Assembly: GCA_903870055.1 (NCBI GenBank)
Contig: CAIQBG010000068.1
Location: 1 to 62,314, forward strand
DNA from: an uncultured Pseudomonadota bacterium
GTDB lineage: Bacteria; Pseudomonadota; Gammaproteobacteria; Burkholderiales; Rhodocyclaceae
Reading direction: 5' to 3'
DNA: 62,314 nt
Positions within the stretch are counted from its first letter, which is position 1. Every line of letters starts with the position of its first letter. This document shows positions 35,257-45,687 of this stretch, one piece after another. The translations under genes and the position numbers were made by a program. Below the pieces are notes generated by a model. The model was given only the letters and a program-made list of their open reading frames with translations. It was not told the DNA's origin and did no database searches.

Positions 35257-35898
35257 ATGAGCCTGGTTCGCGAAGAGAAAGTGCTGATTGATGGCCCGGT
35301 AGGGCAAATCGAAATCCTGATTGATAATCCGGGCGCCCCGCGCGGTATTGCGCTGGTCGCCCACCCCCACCCCATCGGTGGCGGTGCCGCGACCAACAAA
35401 GTTGCCCATACCCTCGCGCGCACGTTTGCCAGCCTGGGCTACGCATCTTTTCGTCCCAACTTCCGCAGCGTCGGCGAAACCGAAGGCACACACGATGAAG
35501 GTATCGGCGAGACCGATGATCTGCTCTGCGTCCTTGAGTACGCCCGAGAACGCTGCGGCCACCTGCCCATCGTGCTTGCCGGTTTTTCTTTCGGCGCATT
35601 CGTTCAGACACGTGTTGCCAAACGCATGGCTGAAACAGGCCACCCGGCACAACGGCTGGTCCTCGTAGGCACCGCTTCCGGTTTCGTGGAAGGAACGCGC
35701 AACTACGATACGGAATCCGTACCCAAAGACTCGATTGTCATTCACGGCTCGGCAGATGAAACCGTGCCGCTGGATAACGTCTTCGCCTGGGCCGAGCCAC
35801 AAGATCTGCCGGTGATTGTTGTGCCGGCTGCAGATCACTTTTTCCATCGACGCCTGCACATACTGCGTGAAATCATCACGCACAACTGGCGGCATTAA
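35257..35898 (+). CDS. Alpha/beta hydrolase of the CocE/dienelactone-like small group
   Basis: 213 residues. The nucleophile elbow is GFSFGAF (Ser), the acid is in GSADETVPL and the His in PAADHFFHRRL, giving a plausible triad. HPHPIGGG near the start and FRSVGETEG are typical of a betaproteobacterial hydrolase that usually sits next to a ferredoxin-like gene. Substrate unknown. Confidence 0.85.
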   Translation: MSLVREEKVLIDGPVGQIEILIDNPGAPRGIALVAHPHPIGGGAATNKVAHTLARTFASLGYASFRPNFRSVGETEGTHDEGIGETDDLLCVLEYARERCGHLPIVLAGFSFGAFVQTRVAKRMAETGHPAQRLVLVGTASGFVEGTRNYDTESVPKDSIVIHGSADETVPLDNVFAWAEPQDLPVIVVPAADHFFHRRLHILREIITHNWRH

Positions 35899-35902
35899 GC
35901 CC

Positions 35903-36226
35903 ATGGCTATCCAGTTAATACTGACAACGGCACCCGATGCCGATATTGCCGCAAGTCTGGCACACCAACTGGTTGAATCGGGTCTGGCAGCCTGTGTTAA
36001 ACAATTGGCCCCCTGCCAATCGACCTACCGCTGGCAAGGGCAGATCGAAAGCACCACCGAGATTCCGCTCATGATCATCAGTGATGCGTCCCGCTATGCG
36101 GCGCTCGAAGCCTGGCTGAAAGTGGCGCACCCCTACGATCTACCAGAAATTATCGCGCTGCCCTGCACGAACGGCCTCCCCGAATATCTGTCTTGGGTCA
36201 ACGAATCTACCCGAGCCTCTGCATGA
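35903..36226 (+). CDS. cutA: Divalent-cation tolerance protein CutA
   Basis: 107 residues from ATG at 35903. It is CutA1-like: LVESGLAACVKQLAPCQSTYRWQGQIESTTE and HPYDLPEIIALP are signature segments. CutA is a stable trimer linked with copper tolerance and has an unresolved biochemical role. Its stop overlaps the dsbD ATG by four bases (ATGA), an arrangement seen in many proteobacteria and long described as cutA1-dsbD linkage. Confidence 0.93.
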   Translation: MAIQLILTTAPDADIAASLAHQLVESGLAACVKQLAPCQSTYRWQGQIESTTEIPLMIISDASRYAALEAWLKVAHPYDLPEIIALPCTNGLPEYLSWVNESTRASA

Positions 36227-38085
36227 ATCTACCTAGCCTGACCCAACGCTTATGTCGCACGCTCGCTTGGTGTAGTGTCCTGCTCAGCACAACGCTAGCG
36301 ATAGCGGCACCAGATAATTTCAGCAATGCTTTCCTGCCACCTTCCCAGGCTTTTCGCCCATCGGCAGAAGTCGTGGCTAGCGATCAGATTCAGATCCGCT
36401 TTGATGTACAGCCGGGTTACTACCTGTATCGCAGCAAACTTGGCGTTGATGTCACGGGCCTGGTGCCTGCGGATGTACAACTAATCCCTGGCACGTTGCC
36501 CAAAGGCATCCAGAAGGATGATCCGAACTTCGGGCCTACGGAGATTTATTCGGAACCGCTAGATTGGCCCGTCCAGGTCAATGGTGGACAACGCCCCTTT
36601 AATCTCACCGTGTCCGTGCGCTATCAGGGCTGTGCCAGCCAGGGCATCTGCTATCCCCCTGAAATTGCCCTATTCACAGTCACGCTACCGGCACCCACAG
36701 CGGTGCCCCAGGAAGTTGTACCCCCCAACCTGAAAACACAGCCTACTCAACCCGCCAACGGCATTACAGAAATTGCCCGTTCACTTGATGAAGGCATGCT
36801 CTGGCTAAACCTGCTGCTTTTCTTCGGCGCCGGTATTGGTCTGGCATTCACCCCCTGCATGCTGCCGATGATGCCGATCGTTGTCACAGTGATTCTCGGT
36901 CGTCACGATGCAGCACACCCCATATCGCACACGCGCGGCTTCCTGCTTGCCCTGTTTTACGTGCTGGGCATGGCCATAACCTACAGCGTGGCAGGGGTAT
37001 TTGCTGGCTTAAGCGGCACCTTGGTTTCCGGGATTCTGCAAAACCCGTGGGTGCTCAGCGGCTTTGCACTTGTTTATGTTTTGCTGGCGGGCGGCATGCT
37101 CGGGTTTTATACGCTACAACTACCCAACGCATTGCAAGGCAAGCTTGCTGAAGAAAGCCAACGTCTACATGGTGGCTCGTTACCAACCGTCTTTGGTCTC
37201 GGTGCGCTTTCCGCTCTGATAATCGGACCTTGTGTTGCTGCGCCCCTGGCCGGCGCATTGCTGTATATCGGCCAGACCGGTAATGCATTTCTAGGCGGCC
37301 TACTGCTTTTCTGCCTGGCCCTGGGCATGGGCGTACCGCTGCTCGCGATGGGCGCATCTGCCGGCACCCTGGTTCCTAAAACCGGACCCTGGATGGAATC
37401 CATCAAGAAGGCTTTCGGCTTTATTCTACTGGGCACCGCCTGGTGGATCGTATCGCCTGTATTGCCTGGCCCGGTAACGCTGGGCGGGTTCGGTGTGCTA
37501 GCCGTTCTTGCGGCAATCTTGTTACGTGCCATTGATCGCCTGCCACCCAGAGCCCCACTGTCGGAACGCTTGGGTAAAGCCCTGGGGGTTGTCTCGCTGA
37601 TCGTCGGTCTGGTCTGGATCGTAGGGGCTTTTGCGGGTGGCACCCGTCTAGAGCAACCCCTGAGCCCGCTCACAGGCAGCGCACAGGAAACACGGGCTCA
37701 GGTGACGCCGCTCGCTATGACCACCATCACCACACCAGACATGCTGGATAACGTGCTGCGCGATAGTCAGAAACCCGTGTTTATCGACGTCTACGCCGAC
37801 TGGTGCGTGAGCTGTAAGGAATTCGAGCGCGATACGCTGAGCGACCCTGCCGTGCGCCAGGCGCTGGACGCTTTTACGCTCATCCGGGTAGACGTTACCG
37901 CCAGCGACGAGGCTGCCCGTAGCCTACTCAAGCGCTTTGGGCTTTATGGCCCCCCCGGCATGGTTTTCTACGCGCCGGGAGGCCGTTTGCTACACGATGC
38001 CACCCTGGCCGGCTACGTCGGGCCGGAGGCCTTTCTCGAACAACTGAATCACGTCCGGACACTGGCCAGCAAAGCAACCCCCTAA
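36223..38085 (+). CDS. dsbD: Thiol:disulfide interchange protein DsbD
   Basis: 620 residues from ATG at 36223. Three domains are visible: a signal peptide and periplasmic alpha domain with Cys in GCASQGICYPP; an eight-span membrane domain with Cys in FTPCMLPMMP and GPCVAAPL; and a C-terminal thioredoxin domain with WCVSC in YADWCVSCKEFE. It passes electrons from cytoplasmic thioredoxin to periplasmic reductases such as TlpA-like and DsbC proteins. It is translationally coupled to cutA. Confidence 0.95.
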   Translation: MNLPSLTQRLCRTLAWCSVLLSTTLAIAAPDNFSNAFLPPSQAFRPSAEVVASDQIQIRFDVQPGYYLYRSKLGVDVTGLVPADVQLIPGTLPKGIQKDDPNFGPTEIYSEPLDWPVQVNGGQRPFNLTVSVRYQGCASQGICYPPEIALFTVTLPAPTAVPQEVVPPNLKTQPTQPANGITEIARSLDEGMLWLNLLLFFGAGIGLAFTPCMLPMMPIVVTVILGRHDAAHPISHTRGFLLALFYVLGMAITYSVAGVFAGLSGTLVSGILQNPWVLSGFALVYVLLAGGMLGFYTLQLPNALQGKLAEESQRLHGGSLPTVFGLGALSALIIGPCVAAPLAGALLYIGQTGNAFLGGLLLFCLALGMGVPLLAMGASAGTLVPKTGPWMESIKKAFGFILLGTAWWIVSPVLPGPVTLGGFGVLAVLAAILLRAIDRLPPRAPLSERLGKALGVVSLIVGLVWIVGAFAGGTRLEQPLSPLTGSAQETRAQVTPLAMTTITTPDMLDNVLRDSQKPVFIDVYADWCVSCKEFERDTLSDPAVRQALDAFTLIRVDVTASDEAARSLLKRFGLYGPPGMVFYAPGGRLLHDATLAGYVGPEAFLEQLNHVRTLASKATP

Positions 38086-38167
38086 GGGTATAAAACCCCA
38101 GGCCGGCGCGGTTCCGGGCAGGTGGCGCATGTTAGAATTGCCCCCTTGTCCACCGCCTGCCTCTGCC

Positions 38168-38785
38168 ATGTTTTCAGGAATTATTGCCGCTGTCGGAAAA
38201 GTCCATAATGTTGCTCCGCGCACTAGCGGTGTGCGACTAACTATTGGCGCCGGCGGTCTGGATCTCAGTGATGTCATTCTGGGTGATTCTATTGCCTGCA
38301 ATGGCGTCTGCCTGACGGTGGTTGATCTGGTGCCCCACGAACAGCCCACCGCATTCATCGTGGATGTATCGGATGAGACCCTCCGTTGCACGACCGGACT
38401 CACTGCCAATGGCACGCTCAATCTGGAAAAAGCACTGCGCCTGGCAGATCGACTGGGAGGCCATCTGGTCACCGGTCATGTGGACGGCATCGGTTCGGTG
38501 CGGCACTTTGCGCCAACGACTGCCGACACACAGGGCGACTGGTTACTGACCATCGAAGCACCGGAAGCACTGGCACCTTTTATCGCCCGCAAAGGCTCAA
38601 TCACTGTTAACGGCACCAGTCTCACCGTTAACAGTGTTGATGATCGACTTTTTTCGATCAATCTGATTCCACACACGCTACAGAACACCATGTTGCATAC
38701 CCTGACCGTAAGCGCCCCGGTTAACCTTGAAATCGATGTCATCGCCCGTTACTGCGAACGTCTACTGAGCTACACCCAATCATGA
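38168..38785 (+). CDS. ribE: Riboflavin synthase
   Basis: 205 residues from ATG at 38168. It has two lumazine-binding repeats: MFSGIIAAVGKV with DSIACNGVCLTV, then GHLVTGHVDGIG with GSITVNGTSLTVN. It dismutates two 6,7-dimethyl-8-ribityllumazine molecules into riboflavin. It overlaps ribBA by four bases. No FMN riboswitch is visible in the 82 bases after dsbD. Confidence 0.95.
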   Translation: MFSGIIAAVGKVHNVAPRTSGVRLTIGAGGLDLSDVILGDSIACNGVCLTVVDLVPHEQPTAFIVDVSDETLRCTTGLTANGTLNLEKALRLADRLGGHLVTGHVDGIGSVRHFAPTTADTQGDWLLTIEAPEALAPFIARKGSITVNGTSLTVNSVDDRLFSINLIPHTLQNTMLHTLTVSAPVNLEIDVIARYCERLLSYTQS

Positions 38786-39912
38786 CCGCTGAAGATACCC
38801 TGCCGCGCATTTCACCGACTCAGGAAATTGTTGCCGAGCTGCGTGCAGGCCGTATGGTGGTTCTGGTCGACGAAGAAGATCGTGAAAATGAAGGCGATCT
38901 GGTACTGGCCGCCGACCATGTCACGCCTGAAACCATTAACTTCATGGCCCGCTACGGCCGTGGACTTATCTGCCTGACCCTAACCGAACAGCGTTGCCGC
39001 CAACTTGGTCTGAATCAGATGGCGCGCGACAACAAAGCCCAGTTCGGCACGGCCTTCACGGTTTCTATTGAAGCGGCCGAAGGCGTAACAACTGGCATCT
39101 CCGCCCATGACCGCGCCCGCACCATTCAGGCAGCAGTTGCTGCCGATGCCAAACCGTCGGATATCGTGCAGCCAGGGCACATCTTTCCGATCATGGCGCG
39201 GCCAGGCGGCGTTCTGGTACGTGCAGGACATACCGAAGCTGGTTGCGACCTGGCCACACTGGCTGGGCTCAGCCCCGCTTCGGTGATTTGCGAAATTATG
39301 AGTGAAGACGGCTCCATGGCACGCCTACCGGAGCTACGTGAATTTGCAGCCCAACACGGACTGAAGATCGGCACCATTGCCGATCTGATCCATTACCGAA
39401 GCCAGCACGAAACACTGGTGGCCCGCGCCGGATCGCGCGAGCTTAAAACACGTCACGGCACGTTTACGCTTCACACCTACGCCGACAAGACATCAGACGA
39501 AGTGCATCTGGCCCTCGTTAAAGGGACGCCTACGCCACAAAGCGAAGCCCTGGTGCGCGTTCATGTACCAGTGTCTATTCTGGATTTTCTGGCGCCGGAA
39601 GGCACCGGCCATACCATCATGCTCGACGATGCCATGGCAGCGATCGGGGCAGCCGATAAAGGCGTTCTGGTAATGCTGCACAAGCCGCTCAGTGGCCAGG
39701 AACTCCTGCAAGGTCTGACACGCAGCACAGAACAGGCGCCACCGCGCAAATGGGATCCGCTGCTGCATGGTATCGGCGCACAGATTCTGCGCGATCTGGG
39801 CGTACACAAAATGCGCTTGCTCTCGAGCCCACAGCGCATTCCAGCGATGACTGGCTTCGATCTCGAAATCACCGGTTTCCAGTTGCCCGACGGCAGCCGG
39901 ACCGGTCTGTAA
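38782..39912 (+). CDS. ribBA: DHBP synthase with degenerate GTP cyclohydrolase II domain
   Basis: 376 residues. The N-terminal half (about 10-205) is 3,4-dihydroxy-2-butanone-4-phosphate synthase, with [18 protein letters not shown] and [14 protein letters not shown]. The C-terminal half aligns in outline to GTP cyclohydrolase II, but the zinc-binding Cys cluster (normally C-x10-C-x-C in SLRCDCG) is absent; [15 protein letters not shown] stands in its place. So it probably makes only the butanone phosphate, and a separate ribA should exist elsewhere. Such forms are known in betaproteobacteria. It is in a rib operon. Confidence 0.9.
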   Translation: MTAEDTLPRISPTQEIVAELRAGRMVVLVDEEDRENEGDLVLAADHVTPETINFMARYGRGLICLTLTEQRCRQLGLNQMARDNKAQFGTAFTVSIEAAEGVTTGISAHDRARTIQAAVAADAKPSDIVQPGHIFPIMARPGGVLVRAGHTEAGCDLATLAGLSPASVICEIMSEDGSMARLPELREFAAQHGLKIGTIADLIHYRSQHETLVARAGSRELKTRHGTFTLHTYADKTSDEVHLALVKGTPTPQSEALVRVHVPVSILDFLAPEGTGHTIMLDDAMAAIGAADKGVLVMLHKPLSGQELLQGLTRSTEQAPPRKWDPLLHGIGAQILRDLGVHKMRLLSSPQRIPAMTGFDLEITGFQLPDGSRTGL

Positions 39913-39930
39913 TAACTAATAGGATCCGTA

Positions 39931-40428
39931 ATGACCCGCTATCAGGAATATCCCAGCAATGAAAACGGCGCAGGCCTGCGGATTGGCGTTGTCGTTGCGC
40001 GCTTTAATCAAGACATCTGTGATGGTCTGCTCTCTGGCGCCATCAATGAACTTCACCAGCTAGGCGTGAGCGCTGAAGACATCACCGTCTGCAGCGTGCC
40101 TGGTGCGCTTGAAATTCCTCTCGTGCTGCAAAGCCTGGCCGATGAAGAAGAGTCGCCTTACGATGCCCTGATTGCACTGGGCGCCGTTGTTCGCGGTGAA
40201 ACGTATCACTTCGAAGTCGTCAGTAATGATAGTTGCCGTGCCGTCATGGAAGTGCAATTAGCCACCGGTGTTCCTATCGCTAACGGTATTCTCACCACCG
40301 AAAATGACGACCAAGCCCTCGTGCGCATGCATGACAAGGGTGCGGACTGCGCACGCTGTGCCGTGGAAATGGCACGCCTGCACGCAGCTATTCGCACGGG
40401 CGAAAAACCCCAACCTGCACGAGGCTGA
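39931..40428 (+). CDS. ribH: 6,7-dimethyl-8-ribityllumazine synthase
   Basis: 165 residues. Motifs are [30 protein letters not shown] and [19 protein letters not shown] with the catalytic His. It condenses the pyrimidine with butanone phosphate, just upstream of riboflavin synthase. nusB begins two bases after its stop, the usual ribH-nusB pairing. Confidence 0.96.
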   Translation: MTRYQEYPSNENGAGLRIGVVVARFNQDICDGLLSGAINELHQLGVSAEDITVCSVPGALEIPLVLQSLADEEESPYDALIALGAVVRGETYHFEVVSNDSCRAVMEVQLATGVPIANGILTTENDDQALVRMHDKGADCARCAVEMARLHAAIRTGEKPQPARG

Positions 40429-40430
40429 GC

Positions 40431-40904
40431 ATGACACAACAGAACGCCAAACCCGCCAACGGACCTAAACCAGCGCGACGCCGCGCACGTGAAGCCGCAT
40501 TACAGGCGCTGTACGGCTGGCAGGTGGGCGGCCAGGATCTGGCGGCTTGTGAAACGGCGCTGCATGAAGTCGAAGGCTTTAACACCTTGCGTGATCTGGA
40601 GCAAAAGTTCGCGATCAGTCTGCTCCGTGGCAGTATCGCGCAACATGACACCCTACGCGAACAACTCACGCCTTTACTAGATCGTCCTTTCGAAGAGCTC
40701 TCCCCGGTAGAAGCCTGCATCTTGTTAATTGGCGCGCATGAAATGGCCAATAGTCCGGAAACGCCCCTGCGTGTTGTGCTTAACGAAGCCATCGAGCTGG
40801 CCAAGACTTTTGGCGGCACGGATGGTCACAAGTTCGTTAACGGTGTTCTAGACCGGCTGGCGCCAACGCTGCGTCCGTTGGAAAGTAACCGGCCTAACCG
40901 CTGA
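40431..40904 (+). CDS. nusB: Transcription antitermination protein NusB
   Basis: 157 residues. RRRAREAALQALYGWQVGG is the N-terminal NusB signature, and LRVVLNEAIELAKTFGGTDGHKFVNGVLD the C-terminal one. It binds boxA RNA with NusE for rRNA antitermination. It lies between ribH and thiL in a continuous operon. Confidence 0.96.
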   Translation: MTQQNAKPANGPKPARRRAREAALQALYGWQVGGQDLAACETALHEVEGFNTLRDLEQKFAISLLRGSIAQHDTLREQLTPLLDRPFEELSPVEACILLIGAHEMANSPETPLRVVLNEAIELAKTFGGTDGHKFVNGVLDRLAPTLRPLESNRPNR

Positions 40905-40911
40905 GCCCATT

Positions 40912-41904
40912 ATGGCAGGCGAGTTCGCCCTGATCGAACGCCTGCTCAAACAGGCAACGCCTGCCAGTGCACACCAGGTAGGTGGCTTGATACTCGGTCC
41001 CGGCGACGACTGCGCACTAATAGCGCCACCGGAAACCGGTGAAGTCTGGGCCATTACCACCGATATGCTGGTGGAAGGCACTCACTTTCTAGGCACCGAT
41101 AACCCCGAAGACTTGGGCTGGAAAACACTGGCAGTTAATTTATCGGACCTGGCTGCTATGGGTGCCCAGCCGCGTTACGTCACACTCGCTGCCTCATTAT
41201 TAGCAACCGATGAAAGCAGCGGCTGGATAGATCAATTCTTCAGAGGCTTTACCGCCTGCGCCAATGAATATGGTGTCTCGCTGATAGGTGGCGACACCAC
41301 GCGTGGGCCACGGTCTTTTAACGTTACCGCCATGGGCGTTTTAAAAGCAGATCAGGCATTACGTCGTAGCAATGCCTGCGACCTTGATGACATCTGGATC
41401 TCGGGTACACCCGGATTGGCCGCACTAGGGCTCGCCCACAAACTGGGTTCAACTATTTTGCCCGCAGCGCTAATAGCGTCTGCCAGTGCGGCCTTGCACC
41501 GCCCGCAGCCCCGTATTGCTTTAGGCCTGGCGCTGGCCGGGTTGGCACATGCCTGTCTGGACGTCTCCGATGGGCTACTACAAGATCTTGAACATATCGC
41601 CAAGGCTTCCGGCCTAACTGCATCGCTACAACACGCCGTCTTTCCCGCTACACCGAGTGGTATTAGTGAAACACTCTGGCAACAGTGCCTGCTCGGTGGC
41701 GGCGATGATTACGAGCTTTTGTTCACCGCAGCCCCGGACGATCGCTGCAAAATCGAATCACTATCAACACGACTGGCACTCCCGCTGCACCGAATTGGTC
41801 AGATGCATACAGCCGGCAATGTGGGCACAATCCTCTTGTTAGATAATCATCAGAAACCCGTTGACCTCTCCGGTCTCCGTAAGGGTTTTGACCACTTTGC
41901 CTGA
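40912..41904 (+). CDS. thiL: Thiamine-monophosphate kinase
   Basis: 330 residues. GEFALIERLLKQ begins it; LGPGDDCALIAPP and the TTDMLVEGTHFL block bind Mg-ATP and substrate, and ACLDVSDGLLQDLEHI is the later conserved motif. It makes thiamine diphosphate from thiamine monophosphate. It starts seven bases after nusB. Confidence 0.95.
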   Translation: MAGEFALIERLLKQATPASAHQVGGLILGPGDDCALIAPPETGEVWAITTDMLVEGTHFLGTDNPEDLGWKTLAVNLSDLAAMGAQPRYVTLAASLLATDESSGWIDQFFRGFTACANEYGVSLIGGDTTRGPRSFNVTAMGVLKADQALRRSNACDLDDIWISGTPGLAALGLAHKLGSTILPAALIASASAALHRPQPRIALGLALAGLAHACLDVSDGLLQDLEHIAKASGLTASLQHAVFPATPSGISETLWQQCLLGGGDDYELLFTAAPDDRCKIESLSTRLALPLHRIGQMHTAGNVGTILLLDNHQKPVDLSGLRKGFDHFA

Positions 41905-41915
41905 GCAGCCCATCC

Positions 41916-42467
41916 ATGAACGAATTGAAACCATCGACACCCACCGATGCCGCAACGGTTCAACGACCAACGCTACGCTTCTTGCTGGCACACCCACTGC
42001 ACCTAATTGCTCTGGGGTTCGGTAGTGGCTTATCACCTATTGCACCAGGCACTTTCGGCACCCTTTTCGCCTGGGCGACATTTCGCGCGCTCGACATTGC
42101 GTTGCCGGCTGACGCTTTTCTATTGCTCATCCTCCTGTCTTTTGTGCTGGGCATTGTGGCTATCGAAAAAACCGGCACTGCTCTCGGCGAAATCGATCAT
42201 GGCGGCATTGTATGGGATGAAATCGTGCCCTTCTGGGGCGTGCTCTGGGCACTCTCACAAGTGATGGGCGACAACCTCTTATGGCAAGGCATTGCCTTCG
42301 CACTGTTCCGTCTCTACGACATTAAAAAGCCCTGGCCTGCCAGCTACTATGATCGCAAGATCAAGAATGGTTACGGTGTGATGATGGATGACGTCATTGC
42401 AGCTTTGTATACCGTACTCACACTCGCCGTGCTGCTGATCGTTGTTTACCTGAACGCCCACCAGTAA
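41916..42467 (+). CDS. pgpA: Phosphatidylglycerophosphatase A
   Basis: 183 residues. Four hydrophobic segments are visible. GFGSGLSPIAPGTFGT is the PgpA signature, and GGIVWDEIVPFW and FRLYDIKKPWPASYYDRKIKNG are conserved acidic and basic parts. It removes phosphate from phosphatidylglycerol phosphate at the inner membrane. The last base of its stop is the first base of pncC. Confidence 0.95.
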   Translation: MNELKPSTPTDAATVQRPTLRFLLAHPLHLIALGFGSGLSPIAPGTFGTLFAWATFRALDIALPADAFLLLILLSFVLGIVAIEKTGTALGEIDHGGIVWDEIVPFWGVLWALSQVMGDNLLWQGIAFALFRLYDIKKPWPASYYDRKIKNGYGVMMDDVIAALYTVLTLAVLLIVVYLNAHQ

Positions 42468-42982
42468 TGCCTGCGCAGATGGAAACCGAACAACTAGTCA
42501 CCGTAGTGGCGGAGCACCTTGCGCAAAGAGGCCAGCGTTTAGCTACTGCCGAATCCTGCACAGGCGGACTGGTCGCTGCGGCTATTACATCGCGTTCTGG
42601 CAGCTCGGCCTGGTTCGAACGCGGCTGGGTCACTTATTCCAACGCAGCAAAGATTGAAGAGCTTGGTGTTGGTGTAACCCTCATTGAACAACATGGCGCC
42701 GTCAGCGAAGCAGTTGCTGCGGCCATGGCGCAAGGCGCATGCACACATAGCCACAGCGATTACGCTATCGCCGTTACCGGCATTGCCGGCCCCGATGGTG
42801 GCTCACCTGAAAAGCCCGTGGGCACCGTCTGCTTTGGCTGGGCTCATCGTAACGCCTGCCAAACAGAGACCATCTGCTTTACTGGCGATCGCCAATCTAT
42901 TCGTCAACAAGCTGTGTCTCACGCGCTGGCTGGCTTACTTTCGTTTTTAAACGCCACACACTCAACACACATTTCTTCCTGA
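42467..42982 (+). CDS. pncC: Nicotinamide-nucleotide amidase
   Basis: 171 residues, CinA C-terminal domain only. [18 protein letters not shown] holds the nucleophile-side motif (Ser), and [20 protein letters not shown] is conserved. It deamidates NMN to nicotinate mononucleotide. The ATG shares a base with the pgpA stop (TAATG). Confidence 0.93.
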   Translation: MPAQMETEQLVTVVAEHLAQRGQRLATAESCTGGLVAAAITSRSGSSAWFERGWVTYSNAAKIEELGVGVTLIEQHGAVSEAVAAAMAQGACTHSHSDYAIAVTGIAGPDGGSPEKPVGTVCFGWAHRNACQTETICFTGDRQSIRQQAVSHALAGLLSFLNATHSTHISS

Positions 42983-42992
42983 GGGCTTTGTC

Positions 42993-44195
42993 ATGTTTCG
43001 ATTCGGCACACCTAACTCTTCCAGCGCACTGCGCGTCATGATGCTCGGCTGCGGCGAGCTCGGCAAAGAAGTAGTCATCTCACTGCAACGTCTGGGGTGT
43101 GAAGTGATTGCCGTCGATCGTTATGCTGGCGCGCCCGCCATGCAAGTCGCGCACCGCGCTCACGTTATCAACATGACCGATGGCGAAGCTTTGCGCGAAC
43201 TGGTGCTTCGCGAAAAGCCGGATCTGGTTGTACCGGAAATCGAAGCCATCGCTACCGACATGCTGGTTGAAATTGAGCGTGACGGCCTGGCAGAAGTAAT
43301 TCCGACGGCACGTGCCACGCAGCTGACCATGAACCGCGAAGGTATCCGACGTCTGGCAGCAGAAACGCTGAACTTACCCACCTCGGCCTATCGCTTTGCT
43401 GACTCGCTTGAAGAAATGCAGGCCGCAATCGATGCCATCGGATACCCCTGTTTCATCAAGCCAGTGATGTCTTCATCGGGCAAGGGCCAATCCCTGGTGC
43501 ACACGCCTGAGGAAGTGAAACCCGCCTGGGATTATGCTGCTGCGGGTGGGCGCGTTAATCAGGGTCGGGTCATTGTTGAAGGCCTGGTTGATTTTGATTA
43601 TGAAATCACCCAACTCACCGTGCGTGCTGTTGGCGCTTCGGGCAATGTAGAAACTTTCTTCTGTGATCCAATCGGTCATGTGCAAGTCAAGGGCGATTAT
43701 GTCGAATCGTGGCAACCAATGCCCATGTCGCAACGCGCTATCGAACGCTCCCGTGAAATCGCACAGGCCGTTACAGAAAACCTCGGTGGCCGCGGCATCT
43801 TCGGCGTCGAACTTTTTGTGAAGGGAGATGATGTCTGGTTCTCCGAGGTCAGCCCGCGCCCACATGACACGGGTCTCGTCACCTTGTGCACGCAACGCCA
43901 ATCAGAGTTTGAACTTCATGCACGCGCTATTCTTGGCCTACCGGTCAACACCACGTGTAGCCAACCAGGCGCTTCTGCTGTGATCTATGGCGGCCTTGAG
44001 GAGCAAGGCATTGCTTTCGAAGGCGTTGCTCATGCGCTGCAAGTACCGGATAGCGATCTGCGTCTCTTTGGCAAACCGGAAAGCTTCGAACGTCGTCGCA
44101 TGGGTGTTGCCCTAGCAACCGCCAAAGATACCGATGAAGCACGGGCTAAGGCCAAACAATGCGCCTCACGCGTTAAACCGGTCAGTGGTCAATAA
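42993..44195 (+). CDS. purT: Formate-dependent GAR transformylase
   Basis: 400 residues, ATP-grasp. [19 protein letters not shown] starts the preATP-grasp fold, [14 protein letters not shown] is the P-loop-like segment, and the metal site is in [14 protein letters not shown]. It makes formyl-GAR from formate and ATP in purine synthesis without folate. It follows pncC by ten bases. Confidence 0.95.
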   Translation: MFRFGTPNSSSALRVMMLGCGELGKEVVISLQRLGCEVIAVDRYAGAPAMQVAHRAHVINMTDGEALRELVLREKPDLVVPEIEAIATDMLVEIERDGLAEVIPTARATQLTMNREGIRRLAAETLNLPTSAYRFADSLEEMQAAIDAIGYPCFIKPVMSSSGKGQSLVHTPEEVKPAWDYAAAGGRVNQGRVIVEGLVDFDYEITQLTVRAVGASGNVETFFCDPIGHVQVKGDYVESWQPMPMSQRAIERSREIAQAVTENLGGRGIFGVELFVKGDDVWFSEVSPRPHDTGLVTLCTQRQSEFELHARAILGLPVNTTCSQPGASAVIYGGLEEQGIAFEGVAHALQVPDSDLRLFGKPESFERRRMGVALATAKDTDEARAKAKQCASRVKPVSGQ

Positions 44196-44203
44196 AGAGG
44201 ATC

Positions 44204-45676
44204 ATGCGCGCACAATTCAAATCCCTTCTGCTGATTCTGTTTTGCTGCGCGCTGAGCGCTTGTGCAACGAGACCAGTTAATCCGCCCGTAGATAACATTC
44301 CGGCGGAAAAAGTTTATAGCTTTGAACGCAAAGGCGATCACACGAAGCAAAAATCTACGCTAGTAGCGCTTGCATTTTCTGGCGGCGGCACACGCGCTGC
44401 AGCCTTCTCTTACGGTGTACTTGAAACCCTGCGCAAAACCGAGTTTGTGAATGCACAAGGTCAGCGATCGCGCCTGATAGACCATGTAGATGTCATCACC
44501 GGTGTATCGGGCGGTAGTTTCACTGCTTTAGCCTATGGCCTTTATGGCGACAAGCTCTTTGATGAATATGAAAGCCGGTTCCTCAAACGCAACGTACAGG
44601 GCGAACTTATTGCCCGCGGCTTTAATCCGCTCAACTGGGGCAGCCTCTCCTCTACAGGTTGGGGACGGTCCGAAATGGCAGCGGACCTGTATGACGAAAT
44701 CCTATTTGATGGTGCCACCTTTGCCGATCTTGATCGCAAAGACGGGCCCGTTATTGCAGTTTCCTCGACAGACTTGGCAACGGGTTACCGTATATTATTC
44801 ACGCCCTCTAATTTCGATGCGCTCTGCTCAGATCTTGGTTCGTTCCGTTTATCGCGCGCTGCAGCTGCCTCATCAGCCGTGCCCGTTGTGCTCTCTCCCC
44901 TGACGATTAACAGCTACGGTGGTCGCTGCGGCAAACATATGCCAAGCTGGTTCGCCCCTTTCGTTGGAATTACCAACCCACCACGACCGGCCGCAAGGGC
45001 ACTTGAACGTATTCGGGAGCTTCAAGGCTTCATGAACGATGGGGACCCGTATCTACATCTGGTGGATGGTGGCATTTCAGATAACCTCGGTCTACGCGGC
45101 GGCCTAGATGTCTTCAATACCCTGGAAGCATTGCGAGAAGCCGGTTACAAAACCCCCCTGGATCACGTAAAAAAAATTATCGTGGTTGTCGTCAACTCGG
45201 TATCCGCGCCTAAAACCAACTGGAACAAATCCGAAGACCCGCCAGGTACACTATCGATTCTGGTTAAAGCCGCTGGCGTACCGATTGATCGGTATTCCAA
45301 CGAGCAGATAGAAGGTTTGCGTGATATTGAAGCACGTTGGCAACAAATGCGCGACGTCCGTGATTTGCCCACCATTAAAGGTATCAGCAAAAAGAATTCA
45401 AATGCCGCGCTTGAAGCCGTACGACGGGTACCCGATGCAAAAATCTATACGATTAATGTCTCATTTGCCGGCGTACCGGATCCAGAGGAACGCGCGTATC
45501 TGAACGAACTACCCACATCCTTTGTGCTCCCCGATGAGGCAGTGGACAGACTGCGTGCCGCTGCTGCCACAGCTCTCCTCAACTCACCTGATTTCACGCG
45601 CCTCGTTACCGATGCTAACGCTAAGATTGTTGAGCCGCCAGTAGCACCTGAAATACCTACTTCAGTTCAACAATAA
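44204..45676 (+). CDS. Patatin-like phospholipase, lipoprotein
   Basis: 490 residues. The lipobox is LSAC (Cys 20). The patatin fold has an oxyanion loop GGGTRAAAFSYG, the nucleophile GVSGGSF (GXSXG) and the DGG motif LVDGGISDNLG, so the Ser-Asp dyad is complete. It is probably an envelope-anchored lipase or phospholipase A. The long C-terminal part (about 330-490) has no named domain. It follows purT by eight bases and is convergent with lipA, with only 11 bases between; no terminator hairpin is visible there. Confidence 0.88.
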   Translation: MRAQFKSLLLILFCCALSACATRPVNPPVDNIPAEKVYSFERKGDHTKQKSTLVALAFSGGGTRAAAFSYGVLETLRKTEFVNAQGQRSRLIDHVDVITGVSGGSFTALAYGLYGDKLFDEYESRFLKRNVQGELIARGFNPLNWGSLSSTGWGRSEMAADLYDEILFDGATFADLDRKDGPVIAVSSTDLATGYRILFTPSNFDALCSDLGSFRLSRAAAASSAVPVVLSPLTINSYGGRCGKHMPSWFAPFVGITNPPRPAARALERIRELQGFMNDGDPYLHLVDGGISDNLGLRGGLDVFNTLEALREAGYKTPLDHVKKIIVVVVNSVSAPKTNWNKSEDPPGTLSILVKAAGVPIDRYSNEQIEGLRDIEARWQQMRDVRDLPTIKGISKKNSNAALEAVRRVPDAKIYTINVSFAGVPDPEERAYLNELPTSFVLPDEAVDRLRAAAATALLNSPDFTRLVTDANAKIVEPPVAPEIPTSVQQ

Positions 45677-45687
45677 CCCTAGCAGAG

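Noticed and set aside
38086-38167. FMN riboswitch before the riboflavin genes
   Set aside because: Only 82 bases separate dsbD from ribE and none of the conserved RFN-element blocks is visible.
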